Below, in pieces: positions 24,263-38,735 of a stretch of 64,000 nt of DNA (within the stretch, counting starts at the first letter, position 1; each line of letters opens with the position of its first letter). The stretch is from Nymphalis io. Taxonomy: Eukaryota; Arthropoda; Insecta; Lepidoptera; Nymphalidae. The notes under the pieces were generated by a model. The model was given only the letters and a program-made list of their open reading frames with translations. It did no database searches and was not told the DNA's origin. Where the stretch lies: contig NC_065899.1 in assembly GCF_905147045.1 (NCBI RefSeq), positions 5,840,501 through 5,904,500 on the forward strand, read 5' to 3'. A program made the position numbers and the translations under genes.

Positions 24263-24917
24263 CAAACACACATCAAATAATAAATAAAAAATAGGAACAA
24301 AGTAAAACAAAATAATATACATGTGATTTTTTACTAAATAAAACTATAATTACTTTTAATCATTATGTTGATTTTTTGTTACCGTTACGTGTAACAAAAA
24401 CAACCTTTACTTATTGCATAACTGGACCGGTTAGTTATGATTTTTCTATATTATACGCTGAATGTGTAAATGTAAAGTATGTTCCAGATTGTTATCCCGT
24501 AGTTAAGCCCGTAGTTGACAAACGAGACTCACGATAACCTAGACTGCCTTAGGGATGTGAATTGTCTTCTGCGTGTGACGTCATCGAGTGCTTAGTTATT
24601 ATAGTGACTTGTTTAGTTATTCAACAGCATGAATTAAGCTTACTAATGCAGTAGTATAATAAGTAAAATAAAAATGGTCACGGAAACATTTTCATTTTCT
24701 TTCATTCGCTGTCTCTTCTGGAACGAGTAATTTTTCCCTCTTATCGCAACCAGCTGAAACAGCACATGATGTCCACTCACGCATCCAAAGTTCTACGTCC
24801 ACACTTAACTTTTAAGCCCAGGGTGTTTATGGCTCTGGGGCTCCCTACATAGTCAGAATTAGCTTATTGAATTGAAAAATGAACCTTTTTTGCTATAAGA
24901 TTTCCCAATGGCGGTGG

Positions 24918-25010
24918 CGAGTAAATGATGTTGGTGGACGGCCACCTGACATTAAGTTGCCATCAGTGCCCATAGACATTGGCAATGACTTATAGAAAAT
25001 AACTCATTAT
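24918..25010 (-). repeat. SINE family B 3' fragment
   Basis: GGACGGCCACCTGACATTAAG and CCCATAGACATTGGCAATG are the family B 3' region in reverse. A small GTAACGTAGC tandem patch follows at about 25018-25036. Confidence 0.5.
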
Positions 25011-25689
25011 GCTTAGCGTAACGTAGCGTAGCGTATCTTATGATTTGGGACCCATTACATACTTCAACGCAATGAATCAATCATTTGCGTGTCAGCGTTG
25101 GCATGCAGCTTAAATATACCATTAAAAAAAATGTAACGCAATTTTTCACGTCTTGGTGTTGCTATACTTTCCAGAGGCTCATCCTTTATTCACACTGAGT
25201 TAGAATCTCTTCCAAAGAAATATAAACCACATTGAAGTACACGAGAGATCAATTGGCTTATTATCATAATGTACCGTTCTTACATTTTATTTGAATAAAA
25301 CACAAAAAGTCACTTCGTTTCGGTATATTTTTTTAATATGAAATCTTTCGTTATTTAAATAGAAACGCCTTGGTAGGAAAAAGGTTATCGGTTTTGACAT
25401 TAGAATAAATTTATTTGTAATTAAATAATGAACAATTCTTATGATGTTGGACCTTAAACAATATTAATAGTCGACTTAATATAAACCATACAACGTCATA
25501 AATAAAAGTTACTTTTGGAGAAGTAGGAGAATCCAAGAAAATTAAAAATGAAAGCGGCTGGTAGTTATTTGCTGGTTACGTAAATAAGTACTTACTACAG
25601 CATAAAAATAAAAAAAATGTATGATTGTGGTTAAAACCCCATTATAATATGTATATTAAATTATTATTTATTTATTATTATTATTACTC

Positions 25690-25797
25690 ATTCCGCATTA
25701 GAATCTGGGTTGGTGGAATGAGCTCCAAACCTTCTCCTCAAAAAGGGATAGGGGGCCTTAGCCCAGCAGTGGGACATTTACAGGCTGTTACTACTAC
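25690..25797 (+). repeat. SINE family A 3' fragment
   Basis: The GGGTTGGTGGAATGAGCTCC region, CTTCTCCTCAAAAAGGG and AGCCCAGCAGTGGGACATTT with a GGCTGTTACTAC tail are all present. Confidence 0.78.
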
Positions 25798-27001
25798 TTA
25801 ATAATTATTTTTATTATAAGTAATATATTGTAAATTTTTATTAAATCTTTCGATGAAACACTGGTAAACTTAACACATTTTTAAATTGTCCGAGTACCAC
25901 GTTCTCAAATGTCATCAGACAGATAACTTCTATGAATTTTAGCGCTAACGTAGATCGAGGGTAACAAATGTTATGTTAGATAAACACATCAACTGAAACA
26001 AATGTGTAGTTTGCGAAAACGTGCCCTTATTAAAGTGATGTGTGCCTTCAAACTGTTGGATCATTGTGACTGAACTTACTTAATAATTTCAACGATATTT
26101 ATCCGAATAAAGCGAACGAAGGCATGTAAATTTATGCTAGAGTGAGATTAGAAATATGATAATATTATTGCAAGCTTTTAAGGATATTATTTCAAAGGGT
26201 TTAGATTGAATGCGCTAATTCCTGAAACTATAAGTCCGATTTTAATAATTAATTTTGACATAGGTTGTCCATTTATAGGCTCTATAGTTAAAGGCCGTAA
26301 TTAAGGCCTATACACCCTCTCAAATTGAACCCTATACAAAATACTGCTCTAGTACGGGTAGTTGAATACATTTCTGAGTTTCATTTATTTGGTTCTTTAG
26401 GCAGTACTAAATATGATAGTTTTAAATAAATAAATAAATAATATTCGTTTACAGTCTTCAATTATCGTATATTGTAACCGACTTTTATAATGGAAGATTT
26501 TTTTATGTGTTTTTCTATAATGTAATCTATGGTGAACCAATTTTAATTCTATTATTTTTGTTGTCTCAATAAAATTTTAAGTAAAAATCTACAGTGATCG
26601 TTACTATAAAAATATACGATTAACATAGACAGCTCTTACGGGAGTCGTGTGCTAAGATATAAGATAAAATCTTTAAATATAGTGACCGTAATAATATTTT
26701 TTACAAATTAATATTTCTCTCTTCTGCTCTTCTTTCATGTTAAAAAAGCATAGTTTTATAATTAATTATATATTTTTTAAATTAATTAAACTATATATAA
26801 TATCCATCAATTTTAAAAAGTAATGACGTTTCACTAGCAATAAATACAATGATTAAAATAACATTAAAATCTTAATTGCGGGGTTAAAATCAAAATCTTT
26901 ATTCGACAATAGATGTGTTACCCTAGCTTATTAATCATAAAATGACGGCTAAGAAAGAAGTTATATTTTATTTATTTTTATATTTTATTACATTTTAACC
27001 T
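25798..27001. other. AT-rich non-coding stretch
   Basis: No gene supported. Confidence 0.45.
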
Positions 27002-27230
27002 AAATGGGCCACCTGATGTTAAGTGGTCACCACTGACCATAGGCGATGACCATTGGCGATGTAAGAAATATTAACCACTCTTTGCATCACCAATGTGCCA
27101 CCAATCTTGGAAACGAAGTTGTTATGGCCTTGTGCCTGTAGTTACACTGGCAACGAAACTTGCTGTTTAGTAGTAGAATATCTGATGATTGGTTACCCAG
27201 ACGGGCTTGTACAGTGCCCTTCCACCGAGT
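27002..27230 (-). repeat. SINE family B copy, diverged
   Basis: GGGCCACCTGATGTTAAGTGG, GTGCCACCAATCTTGG and ATATCTGATGATTGG mark a minus-oriented family B copy with an internal deletion near 27150. The adjoining 27232-27290 carries a degraded family A tail (CGGACATTTATAGGCTGTT). The 110-codon minus ORF over this region is a repeat shadow. Confidence 0.7.
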
Positions 27231-27290
27231 AAAATCTTTTCCTCGAAAAGTAGATTTGAACCAAGCAGTCGGACATTTATAGGCTGTTCT

Positions 27291-29620
27291 TGTTTTACGT
27301 TTATATTTTAAAATTAAAATCGCAAAAGAACTTAAGGTTCTGGCAGCAGGGATGAAAACGCTGGTAGAAAGATAAAGAGAAGTTCTTCTGATCTTCGAAA
27401 CAATGGCAAGGCATTGCATTTTTTTTAATTAAAAATAAACTTAAAAATTATTAATTTAACTTACTCTAAGATCTACTTTACTTACTTTTCACATGTCACA
27501 GCAAGTGACACACATTTGGGTGAACGCTCTCACCACTCGTAATAAGGCTCTTCTGCGGAGACCGCTTAGAGACTTAGAGTCATAGAGATGAGAGCGATAC
27601 GTGGTTACCGTACGATGTCTTGGACGGCGGCGACTCATTTTGCATGCGATCCGCGCTGGGATCATCGTATCATCGTCAGCGTATCATAAGCATCTTTATC
27701 TACCACTCAGTGGTAAACGAGATATTAGATTTACCCCAAAATATTTTGTCCAGCAGCATTTTGTCGGGGAAATTTATGGACTATTTATAATATCTTATTT
27801 ATAACTTATCCTCAAAGCTACTAAAGTTGTAGAATGGAATTGAGATCTCGATACCTCAAGACGGAGTTCTCTAGTTGGGAAATTGTGGAGAAATATATAA
27901 TTATAGGAAACTATAGTTCGGTATTATTATATTCAGATACTGGCAAACTAGCATGTACATACACACTATACTAATATACAACTACATTTGTAATTAATAA
28001 TTTATTTACAATCCAATAAGTACTCTGTTGTCAGTGTAGCAATGGAAGTCAGTTATTTTATTATAATGAAATTTTATTCTTAAGAAAGAAGTTTTTATAT
28101 ATAACATACATATAAGTTAAATAAACACACTTATTCTTTTTTCATTTCGTGTAACTTTAGTCTATATAAAAATAAATCTTAGTAGGCAATTCCGTTAAAA
28201 CAAATTAGGTTGTATGCTTAAGACGTATATTTGCCTTATTTGTTTGACATCCGGTCCTTTGTCTAGGGCTAATATTTTGCAAAAAAAAATTCGAATTTCG
28301 AATTACTTATAATTACAATATACAATTAAATACCGAAATGTGCACTTGATGTTATCATATATTATATAATAATTCGATATCTCTTGATATTATACTAGAC
28401 AAAATATTTGAAATTCTGACTCACTTTTAATGAAAATTAGTTAACGCTAATACATTGTTTTGATACACAAAGGCGAGGAAAGTAACAAAAGATCTACAAG
28501 CTATAATCCGATATAATTCACCATGTTTCCATTGTTGTTTCTGTATTAATTATACGTGTTTTGAGACAATAGCAATATTTATTGGTATGTAAGTATAAGA
28601 GATGAGAATAATATAATAATAAATTCACGTATAAGTTTCTTAATATATCAATTCTTATTTGTAAAAAAAAACAAACTTCTTGACTGTTCCAGGTCATAAG
28701 ATACCGAGTACGAATGTCGTCATGTTTTCTTTTTTTTTAATTTTTAATGGACTGGCACTCTAGAAAATTAAACCATAGGAGTAATTTGTTTGGCTTTATT
28801 TTGATTTAAAGAAAGATTAAAACACACTAAGACATTTGGAAATAACGTCATAAATAGTGTAAGAAATTATTTTCATACCGAGACAATGTCTTTTAGAGAC
28901 CCCTTATCACTAACTGGGCTACCTGTCAGTAACAAAAAAAAATCAGTATCTATATATTCCAATATTGGTTTTAAGTCTCCTTTGTTTAATTATACAAGGT
29001 TCCGTTCAAACAATACTCATCTCTATTTACTTTTACGTGGTAGAATACATTGGAATAATGAAAATTCAATCAATGCGATACCAGCTAACAAGTCAAAGGT
29101 AAATGTTTGCACTAATCAGTGACAAAAAGTTCTCGAAGCCGCTACGTGTTTAAAATAAACGGCATTAGTTCGATGTGGAATAAATTATCACGAACCCATC
29201 GTGTGCTCGGGATTCATTTAGGGTAATATTGTTTATATATCGATGAAAGTAAATTTTGAAAAACATATTTTTTTTTTTAATGAAACTTAGATTCAGGTGC
29301 CCCACACTTTTAGTGACATTTGCTACATTAAAATATCTTTAACTTTGTCTTTTAAATAATTTAAATATTATGTCAAATATATGTATATAATAGATAAACA
29401 ACACATGAATATATAGATTTATTTCTATTTATTTATAATAGAACCACCAACAAAATGACATGTTTTTTATGTTATACATTACAAAGCCTTATGATGTTAT
29501 ATGATGTAAAAACAAAAAAAGATATTAAAAATAAAGAAACATTACTAACAAGTACTGCCTCCATTCCATTTAACTTTTATGTGTTTTAACAAATTTTATT
29601 TTTGGATATTTCATGTTTGA
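27291..29620. other. Non-coding stretch
   Basis: Mostly AT-rich. A short GC-richer patch at about 27530-27680 (open for 67 codons on plus from 27601) has no recognisable domain. The ORF at 28886-29122 is likewise unsupported. Confidence 0.4.
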
Positions 29621-29630
29621 TGAATTGAAG

Positions 29631-29943
29631 CCGAGATGGCCCAGTGGTAAGAACATGTGAATCTTAACCGATGATCGTGGGTTCAAACCCGGGCAAGCAC
29701 CACTGAATTTTCATGTGCTTAGTTTGTGATTATAATTCATCTCGTGCTTTACGGTGAAGGAAAACACCGTGAGGAAACCTGCATGTGTCTAATTTCACTA
29801 AAATTCTGCCACATGTGTATTCCACCAACCCGCATTGGAGCAGCGTGGTGGAATAAGCTGCAAACCTTCTCCTCAAAAAGAGGAGAGGAGGCCCTTAGCC
29901 CAGCAGTGGGACATTCACAGGCTGTTACGGTTACGGTTACGGT
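29631..29943 (+). repeat. SINE family A copy, full length, with (GTTACG)n tail
   Basis: A clean copy from GCCGAGATGGCCCAGTGG with B-box GGTTCAAACCC, through the body and CATTGGAGCAGCGTGG to AGCCCAGCAGTGGGACATTC. It ends in a GGCTGTTACGGTTACGG repeat tail. The flanks TATTTCATGTTTG (left) and TATTTCATGCTTG (right) look like a target duplication with one mismatch. Confidence 0.87.
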
Positions 29944-31668
29944 ATTTCATGCTTGTCACAAAACAAATCAATAGCCTTAAATTTATTAATAAATTGATTA
30001 TACACTGTTCTTAACCTAGGTATAAAGGTGTGATAGCCGAGATTAATTCTGGACTTGTGGGTGAATAATGAAGTATTACTCTGCGTTATGCGAGAGGGAA
30101 CTAAGAGAAATTTAGCTCAACAGACCCGAGTTATCCATGGTCCTGTTCATGAGCATACGTAGAAATACAATATCGTGTAGGTTACGTCTGTCCGATAGTG
30201 TATTTAATTTGAAGGTTTTAAGTCGAATGATGTAAGGCATTTTTTTGTATTTTCCAGTAAAATAAAAATTAATGATAAAAAAAATGTTGAGTTAGTATTC
30301 GTTGACTTCCATAAATAATGTATAAATTAAATTGTATATATAATAGACTTGAGAAGTATAAACTTAAAACAAGATTAGGATTTAGTACTAACTAGTTAGA
30401 TTTTTTGGAAAGTAAGTTAACTTACATTGATAAAGATTCAATTAAATTTAATCTTACAATGTTGTCAGGAATTTAAAATTTGAATAAATAACAGAAAAGA
30501 TAGTTAAACTGTACACCAGCTATGTAACATTTATAAGTATGGAAGTTACTAAAAAAATGTTTCGTTCTATAATATACTTTTATATTATTTAAATTAAATT
30601 ATATCTTCAATTACCAGTAAAATCTAAAGGTCATTAAATATTATATGTTTTTATTTCATAAAGCAGGTTAGTTCTAAGCGCGCGAACAACGGCTCATTTT
30701 CAAAATTATGCGTGCGTTAATTACACTATTATTGAGACTGCTTATGAGATATATTCAGGCTACGACCCTAAGGAGCACAGCAGTAACCATAAATATCAAT
30801 CAATCTGATAAGCTGTAGGAAGGCAATTATCATGTGTATCAAATAGACACTTGTAATGCGGGTAAAACCACAGCATGATATATGTATATAGTAAATGTAA
30901 ATATATATTATGTACAAATACAATAGGAATAATTTAGCAGCCTACTATTATTTCGTATATCATTCCTTTTTTAAATAATTTTAATCCAAATTCACAGCTT
31001 CCAATGCACGAACAAACTGAATGGAATGTGATTAATGAAATTGATGCATACACGTACACTCAAATACATAAACATGAAATACATAGGTAATATATATACA
31101 TATTATATGGGTCAACGTTGAATAAAAGGCTGGTAAAGTTGGTCTTCCTACTAAGTTTCAAAGTTTACGAGTAAAGTTTTATTAATAAACACACTTCATA
31201 ATTGTAATTAAATTTTATTAATTATATTACGCTTATTTTTTTCCTTTCAAAACACCAACTATTAATTTAAGATGGATCTTAGATACTATAGTGAACTTTT
31301 ATGCCACATTTTGATATTTATACTCTTATCTAAGCTATATATTAAAAATGAAGAAACGAAAACGGTGGTAAGGTATGGTTTTAGGCCATACTAATAAAAT
31401 ATCTTAATAAAATACTAATGAAACATATCAAATATACAATTATTCTAACATATGTGAGTTCCATGTCGATAAAATTATTCTGTCCGTGTATTGGGTTATT
31501 CACTTTTTGACATCTGACTTAAAACGTTATTATTCCAGATAAATTAAAACCTTATTTTAAACTGAGTAATAAAATAAATATATAAACTGACTAATTTTAT
31601 TTTATTATTTTATATTTATTACTGCTTTCATACTGTATATAAACGTAGATATTAGCTTTAAAGGATAT

Positions 31669-31671
<3 letters not shown>
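29944..31671. other. AT-rich non-coding stretch
   Basis: No gene or clear repeat seen. Confidence 0.45.

Positions 31672-31715
<44 letters not shown>
31672..31715. repeat. (AC)22 microsatellite
   Basis: An uninterrupted run of about 22 AC units, the longest perfect dinucleotide array in the window. Confidence 0.97.
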
Positions 31716-31717
<2 letters not shown>

Positions 31718-34700
31718 AATAAATCTAATTACATTCTATGACACTCAGTGATGGAATTGAATATTTTAGCTGCAAGTGAACATATCGAATATAATCGTAT
31801 TACACATAGGTAAATTAGAACAGGGAAAACCTTGCTTTCAATCATATATCAATAAAATATAAACAAATGACTTTAATTTGTAAGTTTTTTATTGAAAATT
31901 AAGCAATCCAATAAATAAATACTCACAAATTTTATTACACTAAATATGTATACATTATTCGTCGTCGCCTGATGACGAGCTTAAAATAAAGCTTTCATAA
32001 AATGTTATGCATAAAAACGATAGGTATTTATAGTTTTTTATTCGAAAGTAAAAATCGATAACACATCGATAATAAAATAAAAATAAAAAAATTAAATAAC
32101 AATAAACAGATCTATAGACAAAATGTTACGTTGCTTCACTCAGTAGTTTTAAGTGATAAAAGTTAATAGTCAAATGTCAAATGTATACAGTATATGCGTT
32201 AAACCACAAAAAACGAAAAACGAACAAACAATTTACCACAGCAATATTTCTATTAGTATAATATCAATTAAAAAAGTTAAAAAAATATACCTGTACATAT
32301 TTACATTCTAAAATGGTATTGAATTAAACTTCATTTAATCTCCATTTCTGAAAATGTCGCGACCTTAATAAACATTTGCTAAAACGTTCAACGAGAGAAC
32401 AATGGGAAAAGGCTTGAATTGGGGCAACGAGACTTTCAAAATAGCACCGTATAGTTTTAACGATATATGTTTAATTTAATATAATAAAAATAGTTAGTGA
32501 AAATCTCAGTTGAGTAAAAAATTCTGTGATTTTTAAAAGATGTAAGCTTTCATGAGTAAGTATGTTATATATTTATTTATTTATTTGTGAATAAAAATGA
32601 ATTAATTTGGGATTAAAATGTTATTAAATACTAGCTTTTGCCCACGGCTTCGCTTGCGTGTGAGAAGGGTGGGCAGGTGTTGATAACGTGTATACAAAGA
32701 TTTATGATTGAGTAGTTTAGACGTCAAAGCATAACAAACAAACAAACTCATACTTGCAAATAATATTAATTAGGATTAGATCATTATTATAATTTTTTAC
32801 ACATTATTACAAAACTGAAAAATATACTGATTGATGACGCTCTCTCTGTCTTCATGGAGCTACAAAGTCGAGCTATTCCACGCTATTTTCACTTTGAACG
32901 ATAAGCTTTATATGGATGGGGGACGAAAATCTTGAAAGCGAATCGTAAAACCTTTATTTCTTCATGAACTGATGCCCCGTTCCTTTCACGGCAATGAAAA
33001 TTACGTTTATATACACGAAAGTTAATTTTATATATCGCAACTGAAAATACTGTGTAATCGGTTTAATTAAGGCAAACATTGTATTTTAAGAGCGGTGATT
33101 AATTTACTTTTTAACTTCAGACCGAAGTTACAAATAGGCTTAATACGTTTTTATTTTATACATTTACAAATTGCTTTATTTTGTAAGTAGCTGCTACTCA
33201 CTCATAAATTATACTGGTAATAATAATGATATCATTTATAAATATATGGGTGGTAATAGGTGATTGAGTGTAATTACAGGGTAAAAGGTACGACGGATAT
33301 GATATTAGAACTCCTGGTTGAGAAAGATACGATATATAAAGATAGTTTGCATTTCTATAAAAAAATAATAATAATATTAATAAACCAAAAATAAAAATAT
33401 AATATTATGTCTCATACCATGAAATTCGACTTTTATGGTGAATTTGTATTAGATCCGTGTAAAAATTCGAGTCGAGTAAATAATGTGTAAATACTCAAAA
33501 TATAACTTTCGCATATTATTAGGAACATATGACATAATAAAGCCAAATCGTTTCGAATTTATATCCGAGGTGCACGTATCTGTCGATTTCTAATTCTATA
33601 ACACGTTATTCCTCCATGTAATACGGGGGCAGAACATACCTCATGTGTTAGCAAGACAACCACTAGTTTAGCAGTTGCTTAGTAACAGCTTTGTAGAACG
33701 AAGCTCAATTCGTTCGAATATATTATAAAAAAAATTGATCTCATTTTATTTCTATTTAAACATAATTTACAAAACACTTCATTAAATGCATACAGATGAA
33801 AAATAAAATTATCAAATCAAATGTTATTAATTTTTCTTTGGGACAGTGAGTTTCACCTCCTGACTCGTATATTCGATTGTATTGAGTTTCGTGGAAAAAT
33901 ATATAGTGCTGTGACCGCAGGAAAACGCAAGCCAACTCTTTTTTCTGGATTTATGAAAATTTACATCCTATATTTTAAGTCAATATTTCGTATAAATATT
34001 TACTTTATCACAAAGGTAAGATTCCCGGAATTGAGAAATTACAAATGTGTCATCCGCATTCGAATGAAGAACGTTTTTGACGAACAAATATTGACACGGT
34101 ATCCATGAAGTTATTTCCTCTTTTTATCGTAATGTGATGTATGATATATACAGAAAACCTTTGTAACGGTAATACGAGGAAAAAATTGATATTATTCAAA
34201 AAAATTCTTACCTTTTAGTCACCTGAGCCACTTTACTGCGTAAGGAAACTAACCTTTTCTACTCTAATTTCACATATTATATTCGAAGCACAGAAAACAT
34301 TTTATCGAAATATTATGGCACTTGTCACTCATAAAAGTAGGTACAGGAATTCAATACAATTCCTTTATGTATGATCCTTTTTTGTAACTTCCAAAAAGGG
34401 TTGGCTTTTACGTTCTCACTTGTCATTGGGAAAGGAATAAATTCAATGTGAACCCAGTTTTTTACGACGGCTACTTTTACGCGAACGTATTATTAACTCC
34501 TTATTATAAATTATTGCAAGGAAATATGTACGATTTCCATTAGAACGATTCAAAGGAAATTCTTAAATGATAAGCGATCTCGGTTTTGTGCTTTTAACAG
34601 AACAAATTTACCTTATGCTTTGACAAAAAATATAAAGGAACAGTAACAAAATTGCCGCGTATTTTATGCGAGTTTTCTGTAGCTTTGTCTTATAACTTTT

Positions 34701-35628
34701 TTAAGATGTTTTAGTTTTATATAAATGTAGATTGTTATTATAATGTTTTAAATACTTTTACTATTATTATTATATTGCTCATTTATGGGTATACATTTTG
34801 TTATTTTTAAGATTTTGTAATGTATTGTTTTTATGTTTTATATATTCTGTAAATTAATTAATGACTAAAAAAACAATTAAATAAGATTCTTAATTTTGTA
34901 ATCAATAAAATACTATCAGAATACAGCCGATATATATAACAATTATATGCACCCAATTGTCATGACAATCGATTGATTGAACCGTATTGAAGTTGATGTG
35001 CTGCAGCACACTGACGTCGAGTTAGTTTATTTTATTTATTTTACGACAAACTGTTTAGTACAAAAACCATCTCCGTGATCTGTCTAACGTTGCTAAAATG
35101 TATTAATGTATATACCAACATCTATTTCTATATATAAGATAAAATTTCGTCTCACGATAGCACAGGTTGATATCTGTGAATTATTGTTGAAAGTAACTTG
35201 TTTAAAAATTTCAAGTATTGCAGATTCAGCAGTTCTCATTATTTTTAACACTTTTACCATGTCCAAGCATTAAATATCACTTGAATAAATTATATTATTT
35301 AAAAACATGAATATGTCGTGAAAAAACAATAATTTTAATTAAGTCGCTGACTTGATTATAGTAGTAACGGGTAAACGCGGTGACGTCATTTATTGTTGAA
35401 GTCACGTGGACAGAGTCGTATTGGAAAGTGGGGGGACTGTGTAACAAACACTTGTGTTTGAGAAACCGACCAGTCCACACCTCCAAGGCGAAACTGTCGG
35501 TTTACCTACCCAGTACCTATACCTAATTATAGTGGATTGTGATTTGCAATAATAAATCTTTAGTTATACCTACATCGAGTTTATTGTTGATGCAATATCG
35601 TGTAATATATATATATATATGTCAGAGA
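31716..35628. other. Long AT-rich non-coding stretch
   Basis: No supported gene. It contains a family F fragment at about 32630-32760 (TAGCTTTTGCCCACGGCTTCG, the reverse of the 18.1 kb unit's GCGAAGCCG end) and a degraded family B piece at about 33245-33330. A 95-codon plus ORF at 33821-34108 has no recognisable domain. Confidence 0.45.
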
Positions 35629-36025
35629 TTTTTTTTTTTTATATGTCCGGGATGGAAAATGACTCTACTCCACCTGATGGTAAGTGGTAGTAGAGTCCAA
35701 ACGCGACGACGGCCAGTACAGTCGGGAAGAATGTTCTGTACTAGCCGTCACCACCTTGCCGGCCCGCAAGATGCCTCTTCACGCCTCGTTTGAAGGAACC
35801 CGGGTTGTATGAGGACGGGAACACGTGAGCTGGTAAGGAATTCCATTTTTTGGTAGTGCGACAAAGAAAGGAGTTGCCAAATTTCTTTGTGCGCGATGGA
35901 ATTGATGTCACAGTTAGGCGGTGACATCGAGAACCAGCTCGCATGGACTTAAGAAAGAAGGGGGAAGCAGGAATTAGAGAGAATAATTCCTCAGAGCACT
36001 CGCCGTGATACAGTCGATAGAAAGC
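35629..36025 (-). pseudogene. 3' end of a jockey/CR1-like LINE: ORF2 C-terminus plus 3' UTR
   Basis: The minus strand encodes FYRLYHGECSEELFSLIPAS, a basic stretch, FLCRTTKKWNSLPAHVF and YNPGSFKRGVKRHLAGRQ. This is the conserved C-terminal tail of jockey/CR1-type reverse-transcriptase ORFs. About 100 codons remain. The 3' UTR ends CCACTTACCATCAGGTGGAG...ATATAAAAAAAAAA, the A-tail seen as T-runs at 35629-35640 on plus. It is heavily 5'-truncated with no RT core. A second, shorter copy lies at 50598-50767. Confidence 0.85.
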
Positions 36026-36109
36026 GCTCAGTAAAAAAATAAAAAAATTAAGCGGGTATACGACGTCGCTTATTAGAATAGCAACACCACACAACGTGAT
36101 GTATGTCAT

Positions 36110-36934
36110 TTAGGTTGGCCGGTTGTCAGATGTCAAGTGTGAAAAATATAAGACGGGTGTCTATTTTATTATGTAGCCGACTGATGGAAATATAAAATAT
36201 AAAGGAGTATGTCAGTAGTGCGTGTGATCATTTTGTCTAGCGACCCCCTTGGTCTCTTGATCTCAGGACAGCGCCAACGCCGGACGTCCGCACTGACTGA
36301 TTTAATAAAATCAACATATTGGACGACAATGGAGGCCATTAAAATGGCAATCCATTTGAATCCGTGACATATATATTCATAAAAACAAGCCCTTTCATAA
36401 AAATAGCCCTTTTAAAAGATAAAGCTTACCTAACTTAACAAATTCCCTTCTCTAGTTTGATATTACTCTTAAAATATATTAAGTTATATCACGGCAACAT
36501 TCCACTAATCAATCTAAAATGTGAGTGAAACCTGCGATCCATCAACAAGAACTTAGCATGATGAAATACGTCATGGCAAATGAGAAAAGTTTGATTAGTG
36601 GAAAACCTTCAGAAATTCATTAGCGCACGCAACGCAAAGTGATATTACGCCAGCGTTAATAAAAGTTAGGAATTTGGCCTGTCTAAGCAGCCAACATAGA
36701 CTTCTTGTATGGTTTGTCGTTAATTAAAAACAAGTACGTTAAGCAAAATAGTCATTGACATTTTATATTTGTTATTGAAATTGTATGTTTCAAATTTTCC
36801 TTTATTATGAATCCATCATTCTTTGCAGTATAAAAATTATTGCAAAGCAACAAAAATATTTTATAACTGTTGAAGAATAATAAAAAAGCTTAAAACACAA
36901 AAATAACCAGGTAGAGATTAAATTAAACCCATAG
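36110..36934. other. Non-coding stretch
   Basis: No gene supported. A TATAAAAT and a TCAGT occur near 36191 and 36212 but too close together for a convincing promoter. Confidence 0.4.
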
Positions 36935-38262
36935 AGATTAAAGATATAGCTATTAAAATCATACAAGCTATTACTAAACTAATCAATTTTAGTATTTCTT
37001 CTGGTCAGTACCCTGACGAACTGAAACTCGGCGTGGTTCGGCCAATATTTAAAAAAAGGTAGCAAAAAATACTGACATTACCGCTCGATTAATATATGTG
37101 TAATCAAGAACAAAATTTTTATAAAGAAAATGATATACTAGCAACACAACAATTTGATTTTCAGCCTAAAAAAAGTACAACTCAAGTCCTAGTTAAGTTA
37201 GCGGATTACGTCAACACTTGCCGTGATGGTAAAGACATTGTACTGATAGTGGTCATTGACTTTAGTAGAGCATTTGACACACTTCAACACAACATATTAT
37301 TAAAAAAACTCGACGATATAGGAATTAGAGGACCTTTGGTAAAATGGTTTGAAAATCACCTAAGTGGTCGTGCATATGTGGTACAAGTGGATAGTGAACT
37401 CAGTGAAAAGATGGCAGTCACTGGGGGAACAGCACAAAAATTCGTACTTGGACCACTGCACTATCTGGCATACGTAAATGATATGAAGAACGTAATTACC
37501 AAATGTAAACTTTTACAGTATGCCGACGACACTTGTATCATAGCTGTTAACTGAAATCACAGTATCTGATCTTCAACAGGATTATAATGCCTTGTACATA
37601 TGGTCTCACGATGTATGACTAGTGCTTAACGACGTGAAAATAAAATAAATTAATTAATAGAAATACTGAGAAACCTCACCTTATTTCACATTTGCTCAAC
37701 TGTTTACACTTAAACTCTCCGAATTGTAGCTGCTAGGCCGTTGAAAAAGTTATAGAGCACACCTACCTCGGATTAGTGTTAGACCATAAATTTAATTGGG
37801 ATAAATACATTGAAAACATATACAACAGGCTAAGGACAATTATGGCAAAATTTTATTTACCAAAAGACAAACTAACTTTTAAAACTGCCCTACTGTTATA
37901 CAATACTCTTGTGAATGGTGTTGTATCATATGGTTTCAGTATGTATGGACGGACATTCAAAACCCTACCTAATATGCACCTAGTGTATTTTATATAAACA
38001 ATTTACAAAAGAGAACACTAAAAATTATATTGGCTTCAAAAATAAAAGATAAACGGTATCGGTACACAAAAAAGTTAAACATGCACTCCTTTGTCAATAT
38101 TATTTCGACGACAACAAAAAGTTAATAACACATAAAATCACAAGGGCTATAATAAGACACAAGCTAATCACATTTAAAGCAAATTACATTTATGGAAAAC
38201 GAACTAAAGATTACCTCCTACCAAAACTAATAAACAAATGAACTTCCATTGGATTTTAAATC
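36935..38262 (+). pseudogene. CR1/jockey-like LINE reverse transcriptase, decayed and 5'-truncated
   Basis: In order: KDIAIKIIQAIT...ISSGQYPDELKLGVVRPIFK (about 36951-37060), the RT core VVIDFSRAFDTLQHN, GIRGPLVKWF, then a degraded GVPQGSVLGP-like motif and LLQYADDTCII (YADD kept, about 37516). After a stop at 37552 the thumb and post-RT region continues in other frames (LDHKFNWDKYI; NTLVNGVVSYG). It ends with ...KRTKDYLLPKLINK and a stop near 38240. Several stops and frameshifts exclude function. The endonuclease part is missing. Clade is inferred from motif style. Confidence 0.85.
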
Positions 38263-38735
38263 AAAATTGACAAAATATAATATAATATAAGTATAAACTC
38301 AAAAAATATTTACTAAATGGTTCAATAATATAACGAATAATACTTTTGTAATAATAAATATTATATTATATATTGTAAGTATGTCTGTATGCTTATAATA
38401 CGTACAATATTAATTATTGTTTTTCTTTATTTATTGAAAGCTCATCTGTATATTACCTTGTTTTACTTTTTTTTCTTTATTTAGGTTTGATGTGTGTGTC
38501 TTTTAATTTTATAACCAAACAAGCTGACAAGGCTTATGGGTAGTCAAGTATAAAAATAATCATTGAAAAAAAATAAGTTATAGCATTTTACCATAATAGT
38601 GCCAAAATTCAGGCAAAATTTTAAGAAGACACATTTATAACAACAATTCAGAAACAATTATATACTAATCCATTATTTTATAAACGTATGTCGTGTAATC
38701 TGTTTTAATAAGATTGTAGTTGTACTAAGAGCTAT

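Noticed and set aside
27087..27419. 110-codon minus ORF
   Set aside because: Overlaps a family B SINE and a family A tail. It is a repeat shadow.
29923..29943. GTTACG repeats resembling a telomeric array
   Set aside because: They are the simple-repeat tail of a family A SINE. Insect telomeres are usually TTAGG.
33821..34108. 95-codon plus-strand ORF
   Set aside because: AT-driven composition with no known motif or supporting flanks.
36191..36216. TATA box plus TCAGT initiator
   Set aside because: Spacing of about 23 bases is too short and no exon follows.
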